This document shows positions 54,195 through 63,792 of a stretch of DNA of 64,000 bases, piece by piece. Every line of letters begins with the position of its first letter. Within the stretch, counting starts at the first letter, position 1. The notes beneath the pieces were generated by a model that was given only the letters and a program-made list of their open reading frames with translations, was not told the DNA's origin and did no database searches. Location: positions 806,001-870,000 of the forward strand of contig NZ_CP026124.1 of assembly GCF_002902905.1 (NCBI RefSeq), given 5' to 3'. The DNA is from Achromobacter sp. AONIH1 (lineage in GTDB: Bacteria > Pseudomonadota > Gammaproteobacteria > Burkholderiales > Burkholderiaceae_B). The translations under genes were made by a program, and so were the position numbers.

Positions 54195-55316
54195 ATGAAA
54201 ATCCTTACCGTATTCGGCACTCGTCCCGAAGCCATCAAGATGGCGCCTCTGGTTCAGGCACTTGCCGACAACCCGGCAATCGAATCGAAAGTCTGCGTAA
54301 CAGCGCAGCATCGTGAAATGCTGGACCAGGTTCTCGCGCTGTTCGGCATCAAGCCTGACTTCGACTTGAATATCATGAAGCCGGGCCAAGACATGACTGC
54401 CGTCACGGCGGGAATTCTATCTGGCATGCAAGGCGTCTTGCAGCAATTTCAACCTGACTACGTGCTGGTACACGGCGACACCGCAACGACCCTGGCTGCA
54501 TCATTGGCTGCGTATTACCAGAGGATTCCCGTCGGTCATGTAGAGGCTGGCCTGCGTACAGGTGATATCTACTCCCCTTGGCCGGAAGAAGCCAACCGCA
54601 AGTTGACCGGCGCCTTGGCGCAGATCCACTTCGCCCCTACCGACACTTCCAAGGCCAATCTCCTGGGCGAGGGCGTACCCGCAAGCGCCATTGTGGTAAC
54701 AGGCAATACGGTCATCGATGCCTTGTTGACCATCACCGAGAATATCAAAAACGATCTCGCGCTGCGCCAGAAACTCGAGGCCAGCTTTCCCTACTTGCGA
54801 ACGGACCGCCGCGTGATTCTCATCACCGGTCATCGCCGTGAGAGTTTCGGCGCCGGCTTTGAGCGCATCTGCGAAAGTGTCGCCGCCGCTGCGGCGGAAT
54901 TTCCAAACGAAGATTTCATCTATCCCGTGCACCTGAATCCCAATGTGCGGGAACCAGTCACCCGTCTACTTCGCGATCTGAAGAACGTCTACCTGATCGA
55001 ACCACAGGATTACCTGCCATTTGTTTACCTGATGATGCGGGCTCACATCATTCTGACTGACTCGGGTGGCATCCAGGAAGAAGCGCCATCACTCGGCAAA
55101 CCCGTGCTGGTAATGCGCGATACGACTGAGCGTCCCGAGGCCGTGGCGGCCGGCACGGTACGCCTGGTCGGCACGGACGTGGCATTGATCACAGGTCAAC
55201 TCAGGCTGCTGCTGTCGGATACCGCGGAGTATCAAAAGATGAGCTTCGCTCACAACCCATACGGTGATGGAAAAGCCAGCGAGCGCATTGTGCAAACCCT
55301 GCTGCAGCGTCGTTGA
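54195..55316 (+). CDS. wecB: UDP-N-acetylglucosamine 2-epimerase (non-hydrolysing)
   Basis: WecB interconverts UDP-GlcNAc and UDP-ManNAc. The 373-residue protein shows [42 protein letters not shown] and [18 protein letters not shown], all diagnostic. No ManNAc dehydrogenase (wecC) is in the window. It is the only plus-strand gene of locus 2, facing galE. Confidence 0.96.
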   Translation: MKILTVFGTRPEAIKMAPLVQALADNPAIESKVCVTAQHREMLDQVLALFGIKPDFDLNIMKPGQDMTAVTAGILSGMQGVLQQFQPDYVLVHGDTATTLAASLAAYYQRIPVGHVEAGLRTGDIYSPWPEEANRKLTGALAQIHFAPTDTSKANLLGEGVPASAIVVTGNTVIDALLTITENIKNDLALRQKLEASFPYLRTDRRVILITGHRRESFGAGFERICESVAAAAAEFPNEDFIYPVHLNPNVREPVTRLLRDLKNVYLIEPQDYLPFVYLMMRAHIILTDSGGIQEEAPSLGKPVLVMRDTTERPEAVAAGTVRLVGTDVALITGQLRLLLSDTAEYQKMSFAHNPYGDGKASERIVQTLLQRR

Positions 55317-55332
55317 GACATCGACTGGTTCA

Positions 55333-55360
55333 TCCCTGAAGAACGGCAGTCCTTCAGGGA
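55333..55360. terminator. Hairpin between wecB and galE (convergent)
   Basis: TCCCTGAAG (55333-55341) pairs with CTTCAGGGA (55352-55360), loop of ten bases, 17 bases after wecB and 22 before the galE stop. It is placed to end both transcripts. Confidence 0.5.
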
Positions 55361-55381
55361 CGAGCGAGAAAAGCTAAAGAT

Positions 55382-56422
55382 CTATTCTACGTAGCCGTCA
55401 GGATTCTTCTGCTGCCAATTCCAGCCATCCCGACACATATCTTCGATCGAGTGCATCGCGCTCCATTTGAGGATGCGATTCGCCGCAGATACGTCCGCCC
55501 ACGCCTCCGCGATGTCTCCATTGCGACGGCCTCGGACCTCAAAGGGAACGGAGACTCCGTTCGTTGCCTCAAAAGTCTGGATCAACTGCAACACCGACGT
55601 GCCTCGGCCGGTACCCAGATTGAAGGAATGAAAACCGCGAACATCGTTTTCAGACGCCCAGTCAACCGCCTTGACGTGCCCAGCGGCCAGGTCCGAAACG
55701 TGGATGTAGTCGCGCACACCGCTGCCATCGACGGTTGGATAATCCGTCCCAAAAACCGGCAACACAGGCAAGCTGCCGATTGCAGCCCGAGTTATGTATG
55801 GAAAAAGATTATTGGGAATCCCCAGGGGCTGATCTCCGATTTGTCCGCTGCCATGGGCTCCAATCGGATTGAAATACCGCAAGGCGATGCCGGCGAAATC
55901 AGGGTTGGCTTCACAATGATCTCGCAATATCTGCTCCACCATCGCCTTGGTTTGGCCATAAGGATTCGACGGTCCGATTGCGTGCTGTTCCGTATAGGGC
56001 AAATCTGAAGCCGGACGATATACCGTTGCCGAGGAACTGAACACCATTTGTCGTATTCCAGCGGTGTGCATTGCGGCAAGAAGATTCAAGGTCCCTGTCA
56101 CGTTGACATCATAATACCTCAGCGGATGACTGACGGATTCACCGACAGCTTTCAACGCCGCAAAGTGCAATACGCACGATACGGGTTCACCCTTCTCCGC
56201 GCATTCCGCAAAAAGGCGCTTCAAGATCCCCATATCTCGAACATCGCCGCGCACGAACGGAACATCCGCGCCAGTTATTTTTTCAACGCGCGCCAATGCC
56301 AATTGACTGCTGTTTGAAAAATCATCAAGCACCAGCACCCTGTGACCAGCATCCAGCAGACATACTAAAGTATGCACACCTATATAGCCGGCACCGCCAG
56401 TCACAAATATCGTTTTCTTCAT
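55382..56422 (-). CDS. galE: UDP-glucose 4-epimerase
   Basis: GalE interconverts UDP-glucose and UDP-galactose, supplying UDP-Galp to Glf two genes upstream. The 346-residue SDR has GGAGYIG, SSSATVYRP, YGQTKAMVEQ and ALRYFNPIGAH. It starts at ATG 56422 and lies 33 bases after the glycosyltransferase gene. Confidence 0.95.
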   Translation of the reverse strand: MKKTIFVTGGAGYIGVHTLVCLLDAGHRVLVLDDFSNSSQLALARVEKITGADVPFVRGDVRDMGILKRLFAECAEKGEPVSCVLHFAALKAVGESVSHPLRYYDVNVTGTLNLLAAMHTAGIRQMVFSSSATVYRPASDLPYTEQHAIGPSNPYGQTKAMVEQILRDHCEANPDFAGIALRYFNPIGAHGSGQIGDQPLGIPNNLFPYITRAAIGSLPVLPVFGTDYPTVDGSGVRDYIHVSDLAAGHVKAVDWASENDVRGFHSFNLGTGRGTSVLQLIQTFEATNGVSVPFEVRGRRNGDIAEAWADVSAANRILKWSAMHSIEDMCRDGWNWQQKNPDGYVE

Positions 56423-56455
56423 TTTCTCAGGGCAGAATACCTTTCTGCCGATTGA

Positions 56456-57544
56456 TCAGGCACCAGCAAAGCCACGCAGCAGGCGGCGCTTCAGAAACTG
56501 ATAAGCACGCAAGGGGAGGCCCAACAGCTTCTCAATACCTCTGTCCACCCTCTGCAAGCGCGGAATCAATGCCCAGAACCATGTAATCGGGCAATAGCGG
56601 AACATCCGTGCAAGCGCAATCTTCTTCTGCACGCCTCGGCCAAAAGACTCTTCTATGATGCCGGATTTTATCCAGTCACTCTTGAAGTTCTTATCGACAA
56701 CAGAGAAGATTTCTTGCAGCGCGTGGATACGGCTATAGCCCTGCAGCGTCTTGACCTTGCTGACCCATGCCGTGCAATGCCGGGCAACGTACCACATCAA
56801 CTGAGTACGGTTGCGATCAAACTCGCCCTTCTTGCGATAAAACGCAAGCATATCCTCCAGCACCGGAACGATATTCAAGATACGTTTGTCAGTCTGTTTC
56901 ATCGACTGGGTGGGTCGAGTGATATCGTAGTTATATAGTTCCTTGTCTACATAGTAGATTTTCTTTGCCACCAGATAGCTCTTGGGAACGAAATTCGCAT
57001 CTGCAAAGATCACCCCCGCCAACAGGCGCACATCGGGGTCGGCAAAGATGGACCGATGGTACAACCGGCCACAAGGCGTAGCCCAATTCTTGTACAAAAG
57101 ATCACGATCCTCCCGCCCCAATTCCCGCTCGCCTTCAAACGGCAAGGGCTTGAAAGGCGCGGTACTGCCGGTGTAGCAATAAAGCAAGTTTCCGATCAGC
57201 AAATCAGCGCCGGTGACTCGCGCCTTCTCGTACATGAACTCCAGAGAATCCGCATCAAGGAAATCATCGCCATCCACGATGGCAATATACTCGCCAGTCG
57301 CACGGTCAATGCCGTAATTGCATGCCGCCCCATGCCCGCCATTTGTCTTTATGTGCGGCTTGAATATATCGGGTCTGCGCGCGACGTATTCGTCAATTAT
57401 CAATTGACTGTCATCCGTGCCGCCATCATTCACAACCAGCACTTCGATATCCTGCAAAGTCTGGTTCTCCAGCGAACGCAGGCACCTGTCTATGTAAAAC
57501 TCCAGATTGTAGACAGGGACGACAACGCTTACTTTAGGGCTCAT
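56456..57544 (-). CDS. Glycosyltransferase family 2
   Basis: A 362-residue GT2 enzyme with VSVVVPVYNLEFYIDRCLRS, VVNDGGTDDSQ and the metal-binding AIVDGDDFLDADS, then a long Arg/Lys-rich C-terminal region that may be membrane-associated. Its start overlaps the glf stop by four bases, so it may be the galactofuranosyltransferase using UDP-Galf; that is inference from position. Confidence 0.86.
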   Translation of the reverse strand: MSPKVSVVVPVYNLEFYIDRCLRSLENQTLQDIEVLVVNDGGTDDSQLIIDEYVARRPDIFKPHIKTNGGHGAACNYGIDRATGEYIAIVDGDDFLDADSLEFMYEKARVTGADLLIGNLLYCYTGSTAPFKPLPFEGERELGREDRDLLYKNWATPCGRLYHRSIFADPDVRLLAGVIFADANFVPKSYLVAKKIYYVDKELYNYDITRPTQSMKQTDKRILNIVPVLEDMLAFYRKKGEFDRNRTQLMWYVARHCTAWVSKVKTLQGYSRIHALQEIFSVVDKNFKSDWIKSGIIEESFGRGVQKKIALARMFRYCPITWFWALIPRLQRVDRGIEKLLGLPLRAYQFLKRRLLRGFAGA

Positions 57545-58722
57545 TTCGACTCATCACCCTTGAATTCTTTGTCAAACACGTCAAGCGCGCGCTCAATGAT
57601 ATTATTCATATCGTAATAGCGGTATTCAGCCAGCCGCCCGACGAGCATCAGTTGTTGATACTCCCTGGCAAGTTCCAGATATTTCCCATAGAGCGCGGCA
57701 TTGCTATCCTTGGGGATGGGATAGTAGGGAATGCTCTGCGCCGGGACCAGACGATCATACGCCTGGGGATACTCCTTCATGATGGTAGTCTTCTCTGGAA
57801 CACTGGCCATCAGGTACTTGTATTCCGTGATGCGAGTATAGAGCTGCGTATTCGGATAATTGACAGTCGCACAAGGCTGATAGAACTCGACATCGTGAGT
57901 TTCCAAATCAAACCGCAACGAACGATAAGGCAACTCTCCGAACTTGTAGCCAAAAAGCTCGTCAATGGGACCGGTATAGATCACGCCGCCCTCGTAGGGC
58001 TCGCCCATGAAGAGAATCTTCCCGGAATTCGGCTCAAACGACAGAACATCCACCGCCTTGGTACTGAGGCGCACCTCAATCAAAGGATTGGCGAGCATTC
58101 TTTCGAACATCTTCGTGTAGCCATCCTTTGGCAACGCTTGATGCTGCTCCTGGAAATAACGATCGTCATACGAGATATGGACTGGCACGCGCGCCGTGAT
58201 CGTTTCGAAATCCAGATTCTCCGGCTTGTCACCCCATTGCTTGGTCGTGTAGTTCAGATAAACGTTCTCAAACACGAACTCACCAAATTCGCGGATACGC
58301 TCATCTGCATGCTTGCGCAACGCGGAAACCGGCACCTTCACATCCATGCCGAATTCGGCCACCAGCAGAGCCTTGAGTTCTTCCGCCTGATCAGGCAACA
58401 GTCGTTCCAGCGATGTCAGGTTGAACGGCACCGGGACCAATTGGTCCTTTACACTCGCCAAAACCCGATGCTGGTATGGGTGCCAACCAGTAAATTGCGA
58501 GATGTAGTGCAATACGCGAGGACTATTCGTCCGGAACAGATGCGGCCCGTACTTGTGAATCACAACGCCGTGTTCGTCCACATAGTCATACATGTTGCCC
58601 GCAATATGATCGCGTTGCTCGATCAGCAATATTTTCTTGCCGTTTTCCGAGGCCAGGCGCTCGGCCAATATGGAGCCAGCGAAACCCGCGCCCACAATAA
58701 TAAAATCATACGCTGCCATCAT
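57541..58722 (-). CDS. glf: UDP-galactopyranose mutase
   Basis: Glf is a flavoenzyme that turns UDP-galactopyranose into UDP-galactofuranose. The 393-residue protein has the FAD loop YDFIIVGAGFAGSILAERL, IEQRDHIAGNMYDY, and the conserved TKQWG and RALRF-like arginines (YRSLRFD). Two adjacent ATGs (58722, 58719) are possible; AGGAG spacing favours 58719. It signals galactofuranose in the locus 2 glycan. Confidence 0.96.
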   Translation of the reverse strand: MMAAYDFIIVGAGFAGSILAERLASENGKKILLIEQRDHIAGNMYDYVDEHGVVIHKYGPHLFRTNSPRVLHYISQFTGWHPYQHRVLASVKDQLVPVPFNLTSLERLLPDQAEELKALLVAEFGMDVKVPVSALRKHADERIREFGEFVFENVYLNYTTKQWGDKPENLDFETITARVPVHISYDDRYFQEQHQALPKDGYTKMFERMLANPLIEVRLSTKAVDVLSFEPNSGKILFMGEPYEGGVIYTGPIDELFGYKFGELPYRSLRFDLETHDVEFYQPCATVNYPNTQLYTRITEYKYLMASVPEKTTIMKEYPQAYDRLVPAQSIPYYPIPKDSNAALYGKYLELAREYQQLMLVGRLAEYRYYDMNNIIERALDVFDKEFKGDESK

Positions 58723-59910
58723 CTACTCCTTCACAACCGATCTGATTGCGTTTTCCATCTGCGGCGCAATCGTATTAATAGAATAATCAGCATAGACGCT
58801 GAAATCCGGAGTTACCTTCCCATCCAGATATCTCTTCAAGATATAGGCAATTCGATCGACCCGGAGGTCGGCGATCAGATTTCGGCTTCTTAGAAGGATA
58901 TCGGCAGTCGGCCCAACTGCCATGGTCACCGCTGCGATGGGCTTCATTGCTCCCATATAGTCGGCGAGCTTGCCAGGGAAGAACGGATTGCATTTTATGC
59001 CATCTTCTTCCTCGTTGAACATCCCATCAACAAGTAACAAAACATCAGATTGCCTCATGAGTTCAAGGCTGTCCAGATAGGACACCGCCGATTCAAAATG
59101 CACATGATCGGCATTCCTCATTCCAGTATGTGCATTCAAGTCATTCGGATAAGGCGATGCCCCATAAAAGCGGACTTCAAATTTCTGCTTGTATTCCGGA
59201 TATATATCGAGCAAGCGGTCAACCGCCTGCAAGATTGGCTGCGCAGTACGCTTTACATGGTAAAGCGTACCCAAGTGGGAGAATACGAATTTGGTGCTTT
59301 CATTCTGCACGCCAACTCCGTACATTGCCGGATCGAAACAATGCGGAATCACAACCGCCTTGCTCGCGTACTTCGCCAGGTCACCAGAGAACATCAGGTC
59401 TCGCTGGTATTCATTATTCAGAAGAATAATATCTGCATTACGCAGGGTCTCTTCTTCGATAAACGTATCCTCCTTGACCAGAGGATATCCCGGCATATGG
59501 GCGATATAAGGATTGCGTGCAAACAAGTCGCCAAAATACGCAATCCATGGAATCCCTGGATATTTTTGACGAATGCGCGCCGCAGCCTCGTGGCTGATCA
59601 ACTCATTGGAATGCGAAATGATGAAATCGAACTTTCGATCAGCGGCCTCAAAAATTCTCAAAACTTCGTTGCAGAACTTCTCGCGCGCAGACACGGTGCG
59701 GGGATTTTTGTGATCAACCCTGATCTCCACGCGCTCGATACGCGCGTTCCCGGGACAACGCAATAGGCGATCATCCTTGATTTCCCTCGCGACCTGCGCC
59801 ACCAGGTAGTCGATGTTCGTGTTCTTGATACGCTTATAGAAATCAATATCCGCTGATCCAATATAAGGCGCAAAGAACCAAGATATGGCGAATCCGTTGG
59901 TTTTATTCAT
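58723..59910 (-). CDS. Glycosyltransferase (GT-B, GT4-like)
   Basis: A 395-residue GT-B enzyme. The N-terminal half has ISWFFAPYIGSADIDFYKR and PWIAYFGDLFARNPYIAHMPG; the donor half has HLGTLYHVKRTAQPILQAV and PFFPGKLADYMGAMKPIAAV. Its stop abuts the glf start. Sugar specificity is unknown; the low-GC coding style matches its locus 2 neighbours. Confidence 0.8.
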   Translation of the reverse strand: MNKTNGFAISWFFAPYIGSADIDFYKRIKNTNIDYLVAQVAREIKDDRLLRCPGNARIERVEIRVDHKNPRTVSAREKFCNEVLRIFEAADRKFDFIISHSNELISHEAAARIRQKYPGIPWIAYFGDLFARNPYIAHMPGYPLVKEDTFIEEETLRNADIILLNNEYQRDLMFSGDLAKYASKAVVIPHCFDPAMYGVGVQNESTKFVFSHLGTLYHVKRTAQPILQAVDRLLDIYPEYKQKFEVRFYGASPYPNDLNAHTGMRNADHVHFESAVSYLDSLELMRQSDVLLLVDGMFNEEEDGIKCNPFFPGKLADYMGAMKPIAAVTMAVGPTADILLRSRNLIADLRVDRIAYILKRYLDGKVTPDFSVYADYSINTIAPQMENAIRSVVKE

Positions 59911-59926
59911 AGTATTCAGTGGAACT

Positions 59927-60874
59927 TCAATTTCTAAAAATTCTCTTCAAGCTTTCCGAGACGAATCTTAGCGAGCGGGTCATACGCCATGTATTGCTAT
60001 TTTTTATGGCGATCAATTCACTGTTCAAAGCGCCAATCTGGCGCTCCAGCGCCTCTACCTGTCCAGCCTTCAGTTCCACCTCTTCATGTCTCGCATGCAG
60101 CGCAGCCTGCATCTTTGCAGTCTCGTCTACCAGGCGCTCATTCTCGACATGCGCGGCCTGCAATCGACGGGATGTTTCGGCCGCGTCAACGGAGATCGCA
60201 ATGTCATCTCCCAAGAAATCCGCCAGAACCAGTCCCTTTGATTCCATCCAGATCTTTTTCACATAAACCAGGACTATCTGCTCGCCATACCAATACGTCG
60301 GATCCATGGGAAAACAGTCAATCACCTTTGCATATCCCAACAGCCAGTCGGGATGAGGCATCAAAGGGATGTTCTCCGACAAGAAGGTGTAGAAGTGCTC
60401 GGCGATGCGATCCAATTCGCGATACGGCAAGGTCAAGACCACAGAGTGTTCTGCATGCCGGAACAGGTCCTGGATTATATTGAATGGCTCTGAAAAATGT
60501 TCAAGCGTATTCGAGGAGAATACCAGATCGAATTTCTCATGCTGTCCATCGCCATGGAGCCAATCCTGCGCATCAAAATGAACCGCAGGATATGCTGCTC
60601 GCGCCTTGGCAACCGCCGATTCGGCAAAATCGATGCCCGTCACTCGATTACGCGCAAAGAAGTCCGCGAGAACCGCCGTGCCGTCACCCTGCGCGCACCC
60701 CCAATCACAGACAGACCAATTACCGTTCTTGACGGCAGCCGTCAACCAGACCGGCAAGTTGTCCAACGCCACCTTGGCGAAGAACCTCGATTGCTCCCGG
60801 CCTAAATTGGATTCCCAATCCCGCTCGAATCGACCATTCCAATATTCGTGGCTATTAATATCCATCTCACTCAT
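59927..60874 (-). CDS. SAM-dependent methyltransferase with C-terminal coiled coil (possible chain terminator)
   Basis: A 315-residue protein. Residues about 50-180 form a class I methyltransferase (VCDWGCAQGDGTAVLADFF, VTGIDFAESAVAKAR, VFSSNTLEHFSEP). Residues about 230-290 are a heptad-rich coiled coil. The start overlaps the Wzt stop by four bases (ATGA). In E. coli O8/O9a, WbdD couples a terminal methyl cap with a coiled-coil ruler, and the cap is read by Wzt. The arrangement here is similar but lacks a visible kinase domain. Confidence 0.82.
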   Translation of the reverse strand: MSEMDINSHEYWNGRFERDWESNLGREQSRFFAKVALDNLPVWLTAAVKNGNWSVCDWGCAQGDGTAVLADFFARNRVTGIDFAESAVAKARAAYPAVHFDAQDWLHGDGQHEKFDLVFSSNTLEHFSEPFNIIQDLFRHAEHSVVLTLPYRELDRIAEHFYTFLSENIPLMPHPDWLLGYAKVIDCFPMDPTYWYGEQIVLVYVKKIWMESKGLVLADFLGDDIAISVDAAETSRRLQAAHVENERLVDETAKMQAALHARHEEVELKAGQVEALERQIGALNSELIAIKNSNTWRMTRSLRFVSESLKRIFRN

Positions 60875-62181
60875 GCCGAGCCCCCATCAAGCGTAATAAC
60901 AACATCGGGCCGGAAAATTCCCATGAGTTTCTTTGAAGAAACAACTGAAAAATAGTGCGCACCTTCAACATATTCGAAATAGGATGCGCCCGCCGATCTT
61001 ATATCTTCCAATGCAGCAACCAACAGGTACTTCCCTGGCGCGAGGTAATTTGCAAAACTGAAATTGATCCGTACCTGCGACTGGACATCGTCGATCTCCA
61101 TGGCGCCGTTTTCCTGTGTACTGGCGACGAGCAGATCCACTCCTTTTTCATTTTTTATGGAAAAAGCCACACCAACGTCGCGCAGATCCACGCCCTTCGG
61201 AGGCTGGAATACGATTTTGACGCAAAGACTCTCACCCCAATCGAACACATCCTTGCGCTGACCCACTGCGGTATGCACGGCAGCATGGCTGACCAATCCC
61301 GTCTGTGTACCCCAATGCGAGGCCGGTTTTTCATCCAAATGCATGCTCATCGGCTCATCAACGACTGTCGCGTCGGGAGTCGAGTTCATCGTCGTGGTCT
61401 GTTGCGGCGCATTTTCTGTTGACGCCTCCGAACCGTTTTCGTCCAGGTAAATGAATTCCGCATATTTGCTGGTGACGTTGGACACTTCACCCATCATGCG
61501 CAAAGAACCCTTGTCCAACCAGACGGCCCGCTGGCACAGCGTCCGCACCGAGCTCACATCGTGGCTGACAAACAGCACCGCCGCACCAGCGTTCTGAATA
61601 TCCTTGATACGCCGCATGCATTTATATTGAAATCTGGCGTCACCTACCGCAAGGGCCTCGTCGACGATCAACAGGTCCGGCGTTGCATTGATGGCGACGG
61701 CAAACGCCAACCGGACATACATCCCGCTGGAATATACCTTTACCGGTTGATCTATGAAGCTGCCGATATCTGCGAATGCGGCAATGCTGTCGAAGCGCTC
61801 ATCAGTCTCGCGTCGCGTCAAACCCAGAATGGCCGCATTCAGGTAAACATTTTCACGGCCGGTAAACTCCGGATTAAAACCAGCACCCAATTCCAGAAGC
61901 GCCGCGATGCGGCCGCTAGTCCAAATATCCCCCGACGTCGGCGTCAGAGTGCCGCAAATCATCTGCAGCAATGTGGACTTGCCGGATCCATTTCGGCCAA
62001 TGATACCGACGGTTTCACCGCGGCGCACTTCGAACGACAGATCGCGCAGAGCCCAGAATTCCTTATAATATTGTCGCCGCCCGAATGAGCACATTTGCAG
62101 CAACCGGTCGCGCGGCTTGTCGTAAAGATGGAAACATTTGCTCAGATTATTGACCGAGATCGCCAAGGAATCAGAGGACAT
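60871..62181 (-). CDS. wzt: ABC polysaccharide export ATPase with C-terminal carbohydrate-binding domain (Wzt, system 2)
   Basis: A 436-residue protein. The N-terminal ABC core has Walker A GRNGSGKST, signature YSSGMYVRLAFA and Walker B LLIVDEALAVGD; residues about 290-436 are a beta-rich Wzt_C domain (VKIVFQPPKGVDLRDVGVAF and FANYLAPGKYLLVAAL). In this family the C-terminal domain binds the capped non-reducing end before export. ATG 62181 overlaps the permease stop by 11 bases. Confidence 0.93.
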   Translation of the reverse strand: MSSDSLAISVNNLSKCFHLYDKPRDRLLQMCSFGRRQYYKEFWALRDLSFEVRRGETVGIIGRNGSGKSTLLQMICGTLTPTSGDIWTSGRIAALLELGAGFNPEFTGRENVYLNAAILGLTRRETDERFDSIAAFADIGSFIDQPVKVYSSGMYVRLAFAVAINATPDLLIVDEALAVGDARFQYKCMRRIKDIQNAGAAVLFVSHDVSSVRTLCQRAVWLDKGSLRMMGEVSNVTSKYAEFIYLDENGSEASTENAPQQTTTMNSTPDATVVDEPMSMHLDEKPASHWGTQTGLVSHAAVHTAVGQRKDVFDWGESLCVKIVFQPPKGVDLRDVGVAFSIKNEKGVDLLVASTQENGAMEIDDVQSQVRINFSFANYLAPGKYLLVAALEDIRSAGASYFEYVEGAHYFSVVSSKKLMGIFRPDVVITLDGGSA

Positions 62182-62998
62182 CTGCAAACCCCTTCCTGGT
62201 ACGCTGAAACCACGCATATCCGAGGATAGCGATCAAGCAAGCAGCAGTTGTATACAAGAACCAAACTCGCCATTCAATGCCGACACCCCAGAATAGAACA
62301 TTGCGGGCTTGCTCAACGACAACAGTCAGCGGGCTCAGATGGAGAAAATCCCTATATCGTTCCGGCAATGAAGTCGCCGAATAGAATATGGGCGACATGA
62401 ACATCAACACGGTGGTGACAATTCCTATGAATTGCGACACATCGCGCAGAAATACTCCTAGCGCTGACAAAAACCAGCTCACGCCCAAGACCAGGATGAT
62501 GAGGGGCAGGACTACAATCGGGAAAAGCAATATGGTTGCGTGCGGCACGCCATAGAAGATCAAATAGAAGACGATCCACACAGCCAAGCTGATAAGCAAA
62601 TGAAAAAAGGCCGAGCCCAAAGCTACGCACGGCAGGATTTCCAAGGGGAAAACCACCTTCTTTACATAGTTGACGTTCGACAGGATCAATGCCGGAGACC
62701 GGTTGATGCACTCAGCGAAGAAATTGAAGATCATGAGACCCGCGAACAGGACCAATGCGAATTCTGTTTTCGATTCGGTGCCTCCCGGCCAACGAGCCTT
62801 GAACACGACGCTGAAGACAAACGTGTACACCAGCAACATGAAAATCGGATTGAAAAAGGACCACAACAATCCGAAGGCCGAGCCCCGATAGCGGCCCACG
62901 ACCTCCCGCTTCACCAGATCGCCGATCAACGCTCGATATCTGATAAGTGACTTGAATAGCGAAACGGGCGAAGAAGAATACTTTTGCGAGCTACTCAC
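62171..62998 (-). CDS. wzm: ABC-2 polysaccharide export permease (Wzm, system 2)
   Basis: A 275-residue permease starting at GTG 62998. It has VKREVVGRYRGSAFGLLWSF ahead of the first membrane helix, then about six helices including VSWFLSALGVFLRDVSQFIG. It pairs with the Wzt just downstream and is distinct from the Wzm in locus 1. Confidence 0.93.
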   Translation of the reverse strand: MSSSQKYSSSPVSLFKSLIRYRALIGDLVKREVVGRYRGSAFGLLWSFFNPIFMLLVYTFVFSVVFKARWPGGTESKTEFALVLFAGLMIFNFFAECINRSPALILSNVNYVKKVVFPLEILPCVALGSAFFHLLISLAVWIVFYLIFYGVPHATILLFPIVVLPLIILVLGVSWFLSALGVFLRDVSQFIGIVTTVLMFMSPIFYSATSLPERYRDFLHLSPLTVVVEQARNVLFWGVGIEWRVWFLYTTAACLIAILGYAWFQRTRKGFADVL

Positions 62999-63003
62999 GA
63001 AAT

Positions 63004-63792
63004 CTACAATCCATTTTTTACATGACGCCCCAGCCCGAATGAATAACGCTTTCGGAGCGCGTTAAAAATATAAAAAGAAAAATAATAAGTGCTTCTTGCC
63101 ACTGAAAAATTCAGGATCTTTCGGTAAACATTCCATTGCCACCGGATTGCTCTCAACTTGTTTGATGACAATGAATTTTTCAGCACGCGATAGTGTGCCA
63201 GAGGAGTATCAGGCAGGGCGGCGTGCACTTCCCCCAAAATCTTAACTGCGCGTAACCAAAACACATAATCTTCATGCCCACAGGATTCAAAGCGCAGGTT
63301 GGGAAAACTATCCTTCCGATATATACCCGTCAGATGGCCTATGGAATTGGATTTCAGCATATCGCTGTAGCGTAACGATGCCGGGGCGATTACCTTATTC
63401 AATAGACGGCCATCACTGGACATCCGCGCATAGCTCCCGTAACAAATCACCGCACCTCGTTCGAGCAATTCCACTTGCGCTGCGAGCTTATAAGGCAGCC
63501 AGATGTCATCGCTATCAAGAAAGGCGATGTATTTTCCCCGCGCGATTTCAATAGCTTTATTGCGAGTTTCTGCCACGCCCAGGTTTTGCGCATTCTTCAA
63601 ATACCGAATCCGCCTATCGCTATAAGCCTGCACATACTCGGCAGTATTATCGATTGACGAATCATCGATCACCAACAACTCCCAGCCCTCGAACGTCTGC
63701 GCAAGAACTGAATCTATCGCACTTCTTATGTAACTCTGCGAGTTATAAGCCGGCATCACTATTGATACCAACGGAACATCCTCCAGGCACAT
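63004..63792 (-). CDS. Glycosyltransferase family 2
   Basis: A 262-residue GT-A enzyme with VSIVMPAYNSQSYIRSAIDS, VIDDSSIDNTAEYV, NLGVAETRNKAI and FLDSDDIWLPYKL. ATG 63792 is fixed by an ATGA overlap with the upstream gene; an in-frame extension to 63825 is not needed. Donor unknown. Confidence 0.88.
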   Translation of the reverse strand: MCLEDVPLVSIVMPAYNSQSYIRSAIDSVLAQTFEGWELLVIDDSSIDNTAEYVQAYSDRRIRYLKNAQNLGVAETRNKAIEIARGKYIAFLDSDDIWLPYKLAAQVELLERGAVICYGSYARMSSDGRLLNKVIAPASLRYSDMLKSNSIGHLTGIYRKDSFPNLRFESCGHEDYVFWLRAVKILGEVHAALPDTPLAHYRVLKNSLSSNKLRAIRWQWNVYRKILNFSVARSTYYFSFYIFNALRKRYSFGLGRHVKNGL

